Assembly: GCA_018806985.1 (NCBI GenBank)
Contig: JADANN010000218.1
Span: forward strand, 1 to 64,000
Direction of reading: 5' to 3'
Source of the DNA: Angiostrongylus vasorum
Taxonomy: Eukaryota > Nematoda > Chromadorea > Rhabditida > Metastrongylidae
Length of the DNA: 64,000 bases
The stretch's first letter is position 1; the number at the start of each line of letters is the position of its first letter. Below are positions 35,700-47,574 of the stretch, piece by piece. A program made the translations under genes and the position numbers. The notes beneath the pieces were generated by a model. That model was not told the DNA's origin and searched no databases. It saw only the letters and a list, made by a program, of their open reading frames with translations.

Positions 35700-35985
35700 G
35701 ATAAAGGATAAAGCTCTCGGCGCCGATCGATCCCTGAGGGATGCATCATGCATTCGACTTCATCAAGCATCGTTTGAAGGTGGTTGAATGTATATCTGGT
35801 CTTTACAATAACTCGAGGCGAGGCAGTCTACCGATGTATCGAGCCAGTGCTGCTGTCCTGCCAGACAAGTCTGGTACCAATTTATCCACTCCGGAGGAAT
35901 GGAAGGCTTGGTGTGCCATGGGCGCAGGGATCGATTCCACGTGTGTCTTGCAGGGCGCCTCCGACCATTGCGCCACACGCGCCCT
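35700..35985 (-). repeat. SINE-A copy, full length
   Basis: Tail 'aggataaagctctcggcgcc', head 'accattgcgccacacgcgcc'. 'tttccatct' occurs on both sides and may be a target-site duplication. Confidence 0.85.
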
Positions 35986-37439
35986 TTTTTTAGTTTCCAT
36001 CTACTGCGTTGCTTCATAAAAAGGTTCATATTCAAAGGGTCTTTGAATAGCTTCTGTACTTAGCTATCAGTTGAATTCAGTATGATTCTCAGGCCTTCTT
36101 TATGAGAGAAAGTGTGAGATATCCTTGCTACTGACAGCATTCTTGCACTAATTGCAAAGCTCTTCTCTTTGGAGGATTTCTGTCCTAGCGCTTTCTATTG
36201 GGAAAAGATTACTTCACCTGGTGTTCAGCACATCTCTTACAAAGCCAAGTTTCACAGTTCTCACCTGTCAACGGCTGTCGATACTCCGGATACTACCCTT
36301 CACATCCTTGTATCACTTAGCAGTTCGACGAATTCTAATGTGAGATTTCATTATGTGAGTACGTGACTCTCATGTCCTAGTGCCAATAAGCATTCCCACT
36401 CATACTACATTCTTTGCAAATTTCTTCATGTTCTCTGCAATAGTATACCGCTCCATCTTTGCTGTTCCTGATATCGAATTCAGTGTAGAAAGGGAGTTAG
36501 TAGTCAAGAATGATCTCTCAAGATGACGACGATTTCAAAGTTATAATATGAAACTCTACTTCGGAGTGAATACACTTCAAATGTTACCACTTCATTGATA
36601 AAGAACCTAGTTGTAAGATGGTAAATCTCTTCATACACAAGAGTAGACGATTCTGCTGTCTGAAAATCACGGTATCTTATCCTATCGTATCCTATCGTGG
36701 AAAGAACTCACCAGGAAAGCAATCTTGTCTTATTACTCAAAAAGTGGTAATGAGGATCGTGCAATTCTTCGTGAATACGGGCCGTTTTGATACTCAATGC
36801 TAAAATTCTTGAAAATAATGCTCTGTCAGCTTGATTCTTTTACGGCATGGAATCCTGCAACTAACACCTAGAGATCGACATGAGCTGATTTCCGCTCACG
36901 CGGCATGGAATTGGCGGCCACTTTCACTGTTAATCAATACATATTACTTCGTACTGAACTTTGTTATTTGCAGTGAGAGATGTTAAAATCCACAACTCTT
37001 AGCCCAAAAGAGAAATCGGTGTTATTTTGCGATGATTAAAATTTGATTTTCTAGAGCTCTGCAAACGTTCTTTGTGCACCTTCGTTTGTGGGGGGTCGTA
37101 GTTCAAATATGAAAGTGATTAAGCAAGCGCTATTTCATCGAGCAAGACGATGTCTCGAAATGCGTTGTTGGCGTTTATGATTTTCAGGACTTCACTCGAA
37201 ATTTTAAAAATAGTCTCCTATTCATTCCTTCTAGAATTTTTTTAACTCATAACAACATTCGTAATAGAATAACAGTTTCAAAGAACCATTTCTCACCTTA
37301 AGTAGATAGAAGAAACTCTCATCTATAAGCTGGTTACGTTTTCAACCTCTCAAATCACCCACTTATCCAAAAGTTCTCAATAGTTTCAGAAAAGCTCGAT
37401 GCGATCACGAAGACCCAAACCGGAAGAAAAGATGGTTGT
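35986..37439. other. No recognisable gene
   Basis: The intergenic stretch between the uridine phosphorylase gene and the kinase gene. Open frames of 60-65 codons show no motif. Confidence 0.4.
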
Positions 37440-37520
37440 GGACAATCGACTGGAGTAATTGCGGCTCTAAAGACGGCGAAGTGCCGAAACGTTAGCCACT
37501 ATAAAGTTTTATAACAATCC
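37440..37520 (+). mobile_element. Penelope-like element 3' end fragment
   Basis: At 37463-37497: GGCT, CTAAAGA, stem GGCG/TGCC, GAAAC-GTT-AGCC. This is a degenerate hammerhead-like end (CUAAAGA instead of CUGANGA). Confidence 0.5.
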
Positions 37521-38035
37521 CATATAAGTTTATGAATACGAAATTTTCCAAGGTTAAGTGAAAATCGGTCCTCGAAAATGTTCATCGTGATGTTTTGTCT
37601 GACGAGGATTTCAACATCGTTATTGACGCAGACTCCAAAGAAACATTTTGTTGCTTTTAATACGGAATCACACGGATGGCGTCTTCTAGTCACGGTCGAT
37701 TCAACGTGCTCACATCATCTTCATCATTCACTTGCACCAATTCTGGCTTGTCTTGCCGTTTTCGTTCTTATCGTTTTGAACTCTGGAGTTTTGCAAGGTC
37801 ACCCTAGCTTACTGGAATGAGGGCTTTGTCTCTCAGGTAGTATTCTCGATTTCCTAACAATTGAATGTATCACCTAGATTTCATAAGCTATTCGACTCCT
37901 CTGACATTACTCGCATTTGTGTTGAACTAAATCTGGATTTAAGCAGTGAATTCTACTTAAATACAGCCTCATTACCTCATTAAGTTTGTGTGTCCTTAAT
38001 AACAAAACGCGATATTATTAAATCAATATTTATTC

Positions 38036-38095
38036 CACTGTGGCTAATGCTTCGGCGGATTTTGGCTTTTCCAGGACTCAGAATGGATAATATTT
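38036..38095 (-). mobile_element. Penelope-like end fragment, very degenerate
   Basis: The minus strand keeps 'ccgccgaagcattagccac' and a 'gagtcctgg' block, recalling 37463-37497. Assignment is tentative. Confidence 0.3.
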
Positions 38096-38622
38096 AGAGG
38101 CATTCAGCTCAGCCAAGTATTCTGGTGACCTTAGTGAAAAGGATACTTAACTCGGGCTTCATTCGCATGGCATCCTGAAAACGACCCAAGGTGTACCGAG
38201 TGGATAAGTGGCTTGTAGCCATGCGTGGCCACAACCCGCACCACAGAATATCTCAAAAAGACATATTCCTTATCTCATGTCAAGTTTGCTGGGCTTCTTC
38301 GCTGTTTCCTTTACAAATATTGTTGAATGCTGCTCGAGTTGATCTCTTCGATTTTCTGGAATAGCTCTGATAGAAAGCTCTGAGGTCTCCTCCCTAGAGA
38401 GCTAATAATCTTAATGGTTCTGAGGGAGCTCTTCCACGACAAGTCAACCAGCATTTTACCGAGAAATGGAAAACTTGATCGGCTCGAGATTTACTCTTAA
38501 CCAGTAAATCAAATTATGTGAACTCATGCCCAGGTTTATTATCTCGCCAAATATGATGGACGAATCACTACTTTACATCAAATTAGTGTATGACGTGATG
38601 AACGCTATCTTTCACCATATTC

Positions 38623-38628
38623 TTTATT
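38623..38628 (-). promoter_or_regulatory. Poly(A) signal AATAAA
   Basis: Reads AATAAA on the minus strand about 115 bp downstream of the kinase stop codon, a normal distance. Confidence 0.5.
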
Positions 38629-38741
38629 ATTATATTAAACACTTTCTCCATGAAATCGATACAGAAACAAGAATGTAATTGTTGCGTAGGAGTGATATTA
38701 TCATGACCGTCCTTAGAATTCAGGCAGATAATCGATCGATC

Positions 38742-41700
38742 TTAAATCTTTTTTGTTGTACTTCTTTTGCTGTTCACCGGCTTTGGTGGCTTTTGTGTCC
38801 CATCCACTTCCCAATCGTATGGGTTGTGGATACTGCCTCCAGCAGTTATGGCCCCCTGAAATAAATATGGGTCCAACTAGATAAATGGGCAGATTACCAA
38901 ACTAACTATAGAAATTCCTACACAAAAACCAAAAAAGTAGTGAAAACATTTCAATGTAGTCAGGCGGGAACAGAAAAACTTCGGTACAAATGAGATTTAA
39001 CCCTAAGACGCAAAATAAACGAGATGACCAAAGCGAAGCTCAATTGATGTGAAGAGTTCGCTATTGATTTGAATTAACGAATACTGCTTTAGCCTGTTAT
39101 CTAGAATGATGACGTAATAAAGTATCCGCATGGCGTGGTGGCGAATGCGTTAGCCTCTGGAAAGGGTAATAGCGCGTTCAATCCCCACCGCAGGCACCTG
39201 CAGTCCGGAGTTTTGCAATTATCTCAGCATTATTGTGGTTGGGTCGCACATAATACCCTTCCGTAAAAAATTGTAATAAGGCAGTAGGTAAAAAGTTAAC
39301 GAATTGATAAAGTGTTTGGCGTTGATCAATCCTTTAAGAATACGGCCGCACTTATTCGACTCCATCAAGGATCACAAAGGTGATTGCGTAGTTGGCCTAT
39401 GAATTGCCTTTTCGGAATATGACCCATCAAGTCAATGGTTCTGCTCTCCTCGACACATCTGATGCCAATCTAGCGTTTCCAGATTGATAAGAAGTTAGCA
39501 AGAAAATGTCAACATGGACTTTCATATGTAATGCAGAGCACATTTAAGCACTTGCTGTATCCCCTCCAGCAAATTTTCTTAGATTTTAAGATATTTTGGA
39601 AAAAAAAAACTTTGGGGGAAGTGATCGTTGCTCACCTCTTCTAATAATTTATATATGAAAGAATAGTCAACATGGTCGTGATACCGTAAGCTATCGATGT
39701 AATCCAATATTCCAAGGAGCTCTTTCTTGCATTTCATAGATGAAAACTGCGCATCCTAAAGATCTTAGAAACATTGTTTAAATTAAAGAAAGAACTTTGG
39801 TGAGAACAAACGCGTTTTTCTTTTCGAATTTCTTCTTTCATGCGTAGAACTTCGTCTTTTTCACTTGATGCTTTCCATAATAACCCTGAAAAGACCACCA
39901 GTAGAACGTAATTGAAATTATTGTGTTCCTATTTTAGAGGCGTGTGTAGCGCAGAACACCACAATTCACTACGCTACACACGCCTCTAAAATACACTTCA
40001 CTAAGCATTTCGACCGTCCGGGTTCGACCGTACCTGTATGACAGGATAGCATCACTAATTTAATACGTAGATAAGCCACCGCACTTCGTTGTATAGACCA
40101 GATACACATTTTATCACCTCTAACGGGGATTGGTGAAGTCGAACGCACGGCTTAACCCACATGGATTGAGCTCTGCCTTTTTGTTCTTATTACTATTGAA
40201 AACTTTACTTCACTGGAAATCCGCTTGAAGTCAGTTACCAGCAACGGCCTGTGTTCACGATGAGTCCGCGAGTCCGCAGTTACTTCCCATAGATGACGAA
40301 CGTCATAACCGCTAGTCAATTCACGTAAGATTTCATCTGCCAGTACGCATCGTAAATACTGTACCGTTGCTGACAATCGCGTCGTTTAAGCTGGCATGAG
40401 GGCTCGTATAGCGCAGTGCTCGGAGGCGCCCTGCAGGACACACGTGGAGCCCATGGCCCACCAAGCCTTCCATTCCTCCGCGGCTGGCAACTTGGTATCA
40501 AACTTGTCTGGGAGGACAGCAGCACTGGCTCGATACATCGCTAGGCCACCGTGAGTGATTGTGAAGGCCATATATGCATTCAATCACCTCCAAACGATGT
40601 TTAGTGAAGTGGAATGCATGGCGCATCCCTCAGGGATCGATCAACGCCGAGAGCTTTATCCTTTTATCCCTTTTAAGCTGGCATCAGTTGGCCTTCTATT
40701 CACCTCTATCGTGCATCAGGACCGGTAGTTCTCTCTATTCGCTTGATGATATTTCCCTTATGAAGTGCTGATTTTGAAGAGAGGATAAACATCGAGCAAA
40801 TTGTCAGCATCTCTCAAAGTAGTCGTGGGACATTTTTTGTTAAAGGGCTATCGTACCACTCCACATTTACTTTTCATTCATGACAGGGATGGCATAAGTT
40901 CGAAGCAGCGAAGACGAGTATCCTATGTTGTGAAACCACAACATCTACATCACATTTATAATAGCTCACCGTTCGGAAATGTTATGTCTATTAATAAATA
41001 GAACCAGGATTCGCAATCGTCCTTCGCTCCCATTTCGACATTTTTATGACATGAAATAGATGCAAAAGGTATTGTACCCTAAAAGAAGCAAAAAATAAAG
41101 AATCTATGAGAAACGGAACTTTAGATGAGGGCCCTTCAATTTACTTTACAAAAAGTGGCACCTTGAACTTTACTGTCATTCGAGGAGTTTTTAGTTCACC
41201 CTTATCGTTCAGAATACGTCGTGCTATACCAAAGTCGAGTATGTATATCTGAAAGAAAGGGTAGGCTTTTACTGTACTTTCTCAAATTGGAGAGGGCGCA
41301 TATAGTGCAGTGGTCAGAGGTGCCCTGCAATACACATGGGATCGTCTTCCGCGCGCTATGGTCACCAAGTCCTTCATCCCTCCGGGATGCCAGCTTGGTA
41401 CTGGGCTTGCCTGGGAGGATAGCAGCACTAGCACTGGCACAATACGTCCCTAGCCAGAGTGAGCCATTGTAAAGGTCAGGTATGCATTCATTCATCTCCG
41501 AGCGGTGCTTGATGGAGTCGGATGCATGGCGCATCCCTCAGGGATTGATCAAAGCCGATAGCTTTATCCTTTGTCTTTTGTCCTCTTTCAAACTGATAAG
41601 TCATTCACGTGTCGTGCTAGCGATTCTGTTGAGCTTGCATGCTTGCTTGCCAATGATCAGATGGCTTAGTGTGTCCCATATATGTGTCATGACTACATCA

Positions 41701-43434
41701 ACGTCGTCGCTGGCTCAAAAAGCGCTAACTAGTCATACGTGAGTAACACTGTTGCTTTAAGATCATCTACCTACTAGGAGTACAGTAAATCACATACTAT
41801 TCGTTTCTTCTCTTGTAGGCCACAAGCATAATTTGCCGGTTTCAAATCCCGATGGATAAAGCCATACTTATGTAGATCTTCGCATGCTTCCAAACACTGA
41901 ACGGAAGCACCTAATCCCGTTGATATGGAAAAAACCTGAATACGTAGTAATTATGAATTTGCTTACAGCTTCACGGTAAGGAAATGTTGTACTTATGGCC
42001 ATAGATTCATCATGTTTTGATTGAGAAATGTAGCGAACCCGTCCCGGTCGGCGACTTTTTAAGTCTGCCAAGCTCTTTCCAACCAGCTCCATGACAAGAA
42101 AAAAGTAGTTTTCCTTTTTTCCTCGATCGACTATTGTTGTAAAATGTGAGTTCTTTCTTTCTTGTGATACAAGTTTCAAGATGGCGATCTAAATATAGCG
42201 TTTTTTATTGCGATAGATTCATATCGATCCAAGCAAATATTTGTAATTATATGACTGGAAACTACCAGAGAGGCGATTCGAGATTGATTCTAGAGTGTCC
42301 ACATTTAATTCAGTAGAGCAGCAAGCTGCCTATTTGTACATCCAGTCGCTCACTGCCGAACCCGACGAGCCTCCGTGTTCACTCTATCGTCAGAGAGAGT
42401 AAAAGTACAAAAGCTCGTGCAAAAAGTGTTGTTCTTTGCATTTATCGACCGAGCAGCAACCATTTGACGAGCGTGGCATTCATCGATCAGGTAAAGATGA
42501 CAATTCGTTTAAGCTCGAATTCCTCGATGAGTAACAGGGCATCACAAGTGATGCAGGTCTGGCACACTGTCGTTCTCCCTATTGCCCTTTCTGATATGAT
42601 TTGAAACTGACGAGTTTGAATCTACAATTTTGCTGACCTCCATTTTAAGCTTGGAATGTTTTCTACTTTCAATTTTCTTTTCCACTTTCACTGCATAGAG
42701 TTTTGACGGGTCCTTTTGATCGTGAACTCTGAAAATATATGAGCACTGTATCATAGTTGTAATATTCAGTAGTCTCCGTAGATTTCCTAATGACGTCATG
42801 ATGTCACCGTCAGTTTTTTCTATAAAACAAGTCTCATTGCAAATGGTCAAGAGTACGGTCAATTCTGAAGTCTACCACCCATTTAGGTCATTCGATCAAC
42901 AGGACCGTTCATCAGAACACTAAAGTAATTTGGCAGAAGCCTCTGATCGAGTGGTAGAGAACTAGATGGGAGATGATGGTTCGGAATCGACGTCAACATC
43001 TAAGCTTCACGTCTACTTTGGAAAGCCTTGCGATGCTATCGTTGAGTACGCTTTCCTTTATGGCAATGCTCATCAAACCACCCGTCATCACTACTCCATT
43101 GGATGGCAATATGTCATTTAATACTACTGCTAAGTCTTTAGATTACTAAATACCTTTGAGTAACCGTTCCCATGAATGTAGGGAACTCACTTGTATACTG
43201 CACCGAATCCACCTTCGCCCAGCATTTTAATTACTACGTAGTTCGCTTTGCTTGAATCAATCACCGTTCCCTAAGAAAAAAAAGCCGTGATTCCCGATCC
43301 TCGTACCAGCATAGCCGAGGACGGATTTTAAAAAAATTGACTCATCACTGTTGCCTATAGGTAGAGTAATAGTGTGAAAGTTGAAGGCAGAAACAAACCG
43401 GCTTAATATCAAGGTCATCCTCCTCATCGCTCAT
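38742..43434 (-). CDS. CK1/TTBK-like protein kinase, ten exons
   Basis: A Ser/Thr kinase of the casein kinase 1 superfamily, in the branch expanded in nematodes (inference from motifs). Exons: 43434-43399, 43270-43191, 42728-42638, 42188-42039, 41935-41798, 41248-41162, 41078-40970, 39885-39812, 39755-39636, 38855-38742. All junctions are GT...AG and in phase, giving 332 codons. Motifs: start MSDEEDD, glycine loop LGEGGFGAVYK, ATP lysine in YAVKVEKK, VMELVGKSLADL, catalytic loop HRDLKPANY, metal-binding DFGIAR, the CK1 substrate segment as GTIPFAS, KDDCESWFYLL, and the C-terminal NPYDWE. Catalytic residues look intact. The last exon adds a Lys-rich tail (KRSTTKKI). Introns 6, 7 and 9 carry SINE copies; the rest are mostly short. 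The start is supported by an acceptor-like AATCAG upstream. Confidence 0.93.
39122..39297 (+). repeat. SINE-C copy, full length
   Basis: Blocks: 'ccgcatggcgtggtggcgaa', 'ggaaagggtaatagcgcg', 'ttcaatccccaccgca', 'ccggagttttgcaattatct', and a tail 'cttccgtaaaaaattg'. Lies in intron 9 of the kinase gene, antisense to it. Confidence 0.7.
39305..39409 (-). repeat. SINE-A fragment
   Basis: Tail part only ('gataaagtgtttggcgttga', 'cgactccatcaaggatc'), directly after the SINE-C copy. Confidence 0.6.
39930..40166 (+). repeat. SINE-A-like copy with a palindromic head
   Basis: The tRNA-like start 'gaggcgtgtgtagcgcag' is present twice in inverse orientation: 39930-39951 and 39972-39993 are perfect 22-bp inverted repeats around a 20-base loop. 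A B-box-like 'gggttcgacc', 'gataagccaccgc' and a diverged SINE-A 3' part follow. Lies in intron 7 of the kinase gene. Confidence 0.65.
40399..40674 (+). repeat. SINE-A copy with target-site duplication
   Basis: Full length from 'gggctcgtatagcgcagtgc' to the 'ctttatccttttatccc' tail. It is bounded by the 13-bp direct repeat TTTAAGCTGGCAT at 40385-40397 and 40672-40684, the mark of retroposition, so the ends of the family are fixed by this copy. Part of the head between the A and B boxes is deleted. Lies in intron 7 of the kinase gene. Confidence 0.9.
41294..41581 (+). repeat. SINE-A copy, full length
   Basis: Head 'gggcgcatatagtgcagtgg' to tail 'agctttatcctttgtctttt'. Lies in intron 5 or 6 of the kinase gene, between the HRDLKPAN and DFG exons. 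Confidence 0.85.
42252..42345 (+). mobile_element. RTE LINE 5' fragment
   Basis: Resembles 6532-6625 ('gggaacta..gggaggcgatt.gag', 'agcaagctgcc'). Short and non-coding, in an intron of the kinase gene. Confidence 0.4.
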
Positions 43435-44383
43435 AACGGCAAAGAAGTGTAAGGAATAAAGTCTGATCTGATTAAACACACCATTCTCTCGCCTTTTTAT
43501 ATCAAGGATGTTTTGAGCTTACGAAAATTTGACCGATAAGACTATCTATGGCAATAAATAGTATGAAAATTGAGGCACTAGAAACGGGCAACATTTTACC
43601 CCGTGCTTTTCGAACTATTAGCCAGCATATTCCGTCCACTATATAAATGATGTACTCGGATTCAATCAATTAGAAGATAACCTTGCTTCCGGTCCACCTT
43701 CAGAAAAAATCAAGGCTATCATTCCAAATGCTTATTGATTTTGTTTTGGAATCTCATCATCGATGGTACCATTTTTTTCGTAATCCTAACTTCCACTGAC
43801 TATGACAAATCTCTAAACAACATAAGAAGGTCAAGAAGTGGGTCGTTCCTTTAGTCGAATGGAAGCACCTATGTACTATCATAATTAAGCTTTTCGACAA
43901 CTCTATTGGAATCCCCGAGTCTAAGCTTAAACTTATGTTTAAACTGAGACCTACAGATAAGCAGCAAAAACATCATGCGTGGGAAAACGTTGTGTCTTGA
44001 ATATATAATGAAAGGCTTAGTCTGTTAACAACATTACCTGCTTACGTTGAGTCCAAACAAATACTTATATGAATAACTAAGTGCTGTCTTCTGAGTCCTA
44101 CCGATATCAGAACAACTTCCATAAGTGTTGTTTGGATCTAGCCACCGTCATGACGACTATGTTGACTGAACAAATGACATTCATGAGTATCATTTTTTTA
44201 GTCGAAAAGTCGTGATCAATTGTGAATAGACAGGTTTACATGGACGAAAATTACGTCCATTCACACCCTAGATTTCTGCTATGGAGGTCTTTCTTGCTAC
44301 ATTGTTTGTATTCGATCTGTAGATCCTACACAGATATTGTGATTGACATGTCTCAGAAAAGCTGTTTCCTACACTGTACTGTT
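43435..44383. other. No recognisable gene; upstream region of the kinase
   Basis: No open frame with a motif. It may hold the kinase promoter, but no specific site can be named. Confidence 0.4.
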
Positions 44384-44535
44384 TATTTACATGACCCGTC
44401 ATCACATCTACTGTGCGGATCCCAGCACTTCTTGCCTTCAATTCCTTTTTCCTTGCACTCATCGTCGACAAAGGTCTCTGAATTGCTGCTTGAGGATTTC
44501 ATTTTCTTTATGAATGTCGCAGCATGCTGGTAGAG
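44384..44535 (-). repeat. SINE-B, 3' part only
   Basis: Shares 'gacccgtc..tcacatctactg', 'ggatcccagcacttct' and 'tgctgcttgaggatttc' with the reverse complement of 46948-47312 and 48186-48542. Confidence 0.65.
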
Positions 44536-44609
44536 TCGGTTCTCATTGCAGCTTTGAAGATAACCTAACTAATGCTTTCACGCTTGGTTTGGAAAAGAAT
44601 GTTGGTTAG

Positions 44610-44672
44610 GCAGTCGAACCATCAGCTTGCTTCCCGATGGGCTGTCTCACTAACCACTCTACTTACCCCCTT
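44610..44672 (-). repeat. tRNA-like sequence (SINE head or tRNA pseudogene)
   Basis: The minus strand has A-box-like 'gtagagtggttagtgaga' and B-box-like 'gatggttcgactgc'. No clean cloverleaf could be drawn, so it is not called a functional tRNA. Confidence 0.35.
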
Positions 44673-44989
44673 ATTTCCTATGTTATGATTTACAAAAGCA
44701 CTGCATATCGTACGAGTTTGTTCGTCACGCCACAGCGACATTAGTCCAATGAAGGGTACTGAAGTATTCAGAGCTAGGCAAAGTGGAAATTATTTTTGGA
44801 AAAAAGGGCACGCTTATTTGTTGGACGAAATGGGTCCGTGAGCGGTATTAATTGGGGTCAATTCGTGGTGCTGGTACCGAAAAAATTGGGAGTCCAACAT
44901 ACTGAACGTGTAAATGTGAAGCAAGAACACTTGTTTACAACTTCTGCTACAAGAATGCTGAGATATGATCAAAACTCAGAACCGCGGAT

Positions 44990-45065
44990 AGACTTCGAAC
45001 CGACGATTACGCTTAGCGGAGTCTCACGTGCTATCCACTGCACCAACCGAGGCCTTTGCTTGGCC
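44990..45065 (-). repeat. tRNA-like sequence (SINE head or tRNA pseudogene)
   Basis: The minus strand reads 'ggttggtgcagtggatagca' ... 'gtcggttcgaagtc', matching A and B boxes at tRNA spacing. The anticodon stem does not pair well, so a tRNA-derived remnant is likelier than a tRNA gene. Confidence 0.4.
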
Positions 45066-45361
45066 TTTCTCTCCTCTTGTTAATTCCATCCATTCTATCG
45101 GCAATCACCGGTCAGCAGGAATCATACAAGGAACGGAAATCGCCGTCAACCCCAGTTAAGCTGAAGTTTCTGAGCGTTTGATTTCGGGAAATATTTGACG
45201 CCTAACTCAGATTATTGGGAAATCAAATGAAAAAACCACAGTTACAATTTATCAACTCATATGAAATTATGTTAAATACTGTAACAACGAAATATGATAT
45301 TTATATATGATACTAAATCACAGTTATTCTCAAATTATGAAACGTGTATAGAAAGATAGAA

Positions 45362-45755
45362 TACTTGGACACCTCGATGATCCGTCTTCATTGATTGTGC
45401 GCGCCAAAGCATAATTTCCACTTTTTTGGGAGTTTTGCTAGTTTAGCCATTGTGCTTCCTTGCTGTCCCGAGAACAATCTGCCTGAAGTCTGCTCCAGCT
45501 CGTCACCGCTACAGGCAGTTGTCCCCCTCTCGTGGATCAGAAGGAGATTTGCCACCATTCGACTAGTTTGATACCGGGACGGTGGTGGATTCTGCTATTG
45601 CTTTGCTCTTAGCTGGGCTTCTTGATGGAAACGCCGGACTCCTTCTCAGATTAGGAGGCTCTGCGGGGGGATGAATCCCCTCGTTGTACATCGCAGCCCA
45701 ACACCCAGGTACACCTCCCAGCCATGTTGACGCGGTAAACTATTGGGAGGGAAGA
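45362..45755 (-). repeat. Interspersed repeat family D, copy 4
   Basis: Reverse of the consensus: 'agccattgtgcttccttgct', 'accgggacggtggtggattc', ending 'aaactattgggaggg'. Confidence 0.75.
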
Positions 45756-45989
45756 ATGGAATAGAATAAAAAAAGTAGGCAACACCTACAAATACAGCTA
45801 ATAGGAAAGTTAAGAGCCGCGTATGAAGTAGTTCTTATCAGTGAACTGAGATGAATACAGAGCCGTTGGTTCCACTGTCCGCGTCGGACAAACCAAACGA
45901 TTAAAGTTAAGAACTCTTAAATGAAAATGAAAAGTTCCCTGATTGACGCCGAATAAATCAGCAAAACATTTGCAATCGTCCTGATCACT

Positions 45990-46201
45990 TGTGATATATT
46001 TCCACCCATCGGATTCAGCAAGGTTGCACCATTACTTGTCTGAGAAGATAAAAACACTGATCTGAAGCATCGCTAGGCCACCGTTAGTCAACGTACTGGC
46101 CAAATATGCAACCAGTCATCTTCTCCGTTTTAAAAATAAAGTCGAACATGTGGCGCATTCTTAATGGATTGCTTACGCCGAACGTTTTATCCTTTACTGT
46201 T
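45990..46201 (+). repeat. SINE-A, 5'-truncated and diverged
   Basis: Blocks 'cttgtctgagaagataaaaa', 'gcatcgctaggccaccg', 'ggccaaatatgcaa' and the tail 'gttttatcctttac'. Confidence 0.65.
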
Positions 46202-46449
46202 TTAACCAAGAACAAAAAACTATGGATTTATAGCCGAATGCTTACCGACTGGCCACTTTTCGTCTATTGCCGAGAGCCGACAGACGATCTTTCTGGATTC
46301 AGTTCATATTCAGCGCTCTCAGGAATAAAAAACCTAACGTATTGTTGTGAACATGCCGATGTCTAGCTTGATTTTTGCGGATAACTTAAAATTTAAACTC
46401 GTTATTTCAACGTCCAACCGTTCAGAAGTGATAGATTTTGTGCTTCTTT

Positions 46450-46700
46450 TAATAACATCTTGAATTATTAAGCTAACGTGAATTTAGAAAGAGAGTTTTA
46501 ATCGTCGGCTAACATTTCGACGTCTTCGTCTTCTTCAGAGGTGGACTGATCTGAGTTGATTGTCCAATTGTTCCTGCTTCCCATGCAGGTAGTGGTTATT
46601 GCACCAGGTCGAATCTGTAGGAGTGGAGCACCTCTCAAGTGAAGTATCCTCATCGGCTGCGCCCTTTTGTGTAGGCTTATTCCTTATTCCATGTTTTAAT
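46450..46700 (-). repeat. Penelope-derived end repeat with hammerhead-like core
   Basis: The minus-strand core at 46541-46507 reads CTGAAGA, stem GACG-aaga-CGTC, GAAA, TGTTAGCC. Conserved core letters are kept, although stem I pairs poorly. The same flanks occur at 27605 and 32926, including a 'ttattaagctaac' block. Confidence 0.6.
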
Positions 46701-46947
46701 AGAACTTGGCTATTGTCACGCTTCTTTTGATATTTCGAATTGTTCTTACCCTTCTGTTGCTGTCTTACTCTCCTCAGTGCTGCCAATTCTAGCGGGTTTT
46801 GTTGTTTCGTATCAGATTTAAGCCATACTTTGAAACGGTGAATTGAGTAATCGGCTCCTATCATTTTATATCTTGGTGTTCCAGTTCTAAATAAGACTCT
46901 GTACTTTTTTTATTCATGTTGGACACTATTTGAATCATGTTTATAGG

Positions 46948-47312
46948 GGGCGAGTACCACAGTGGTAGTGATGCCGATCATAACGAGCACCATTCTGGTT
47001 CGATCCCGCTGCGGTCTCACCAAACCTCTCCTCCGTCCGAGGTCGGGAAATTGGTGCCGTACTTGGCCGGAGAAAATCCACTCTCTGCAATCCAACTGGG
47101 AACGCTCTAGCCCGCCTATTTCAGGAATCCAGGAAAAATCTTCTCGACTACCATTCAACGATATTCAAGATGATAGGGAAATCCTCAAGCAGCAGGCGAA
47201 CCCACACGTAAAACGTTGGGAGATCTTCGTTGACAGTGGATGCGAGGAAACGAGTCGAATTTGAGAAGTGCTGGGATCCGTGCAGTAGACGTGAAAGAGG
47301 GGGTCGTGTAGA
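46948..47312 (+). repeat. SINE-B copy, full length
   Basis: tRNA-like head 'gggcgagtaccacagtggta' with a good B box GGTTCGATCCC (46997-47007). The body is unlike SINE-A after 'cggtctcaccaaacctctc' and ends 'gtgctgggatccgtgcagta', 'gggtcgtgtagaaataaa'. Confidence 0.8.
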
Positions 47313-47574
47313 AATAAAAAATAAAAAAAAGTATTTCAAATCGTTCTTATGGCTCCTAGTATGCTGAGTTATTTTGGATTCAAGCTGCTCGAACAGGATA
47401 AACTGCAAATTAAGACTCCCGAAACCGAATACAAATTTCGACATATAACCATGAAAAGGCTTTATAGATCAGCGTTGTATCAGGTTACATAACCATCAAA
47501 AAAGCGTAACAGCCCGCGGCGATGGTCGATGACAGATGATGATGGTGGCAATTAGCAATGATCGACAATGAGAT

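Noticed and set aside
44990..45065. Functional tRNA gene
   Set aside because: A and B boxes are present, but acceptor and anticodon stems do not pair well; likely a SINE or tRNA remnant.
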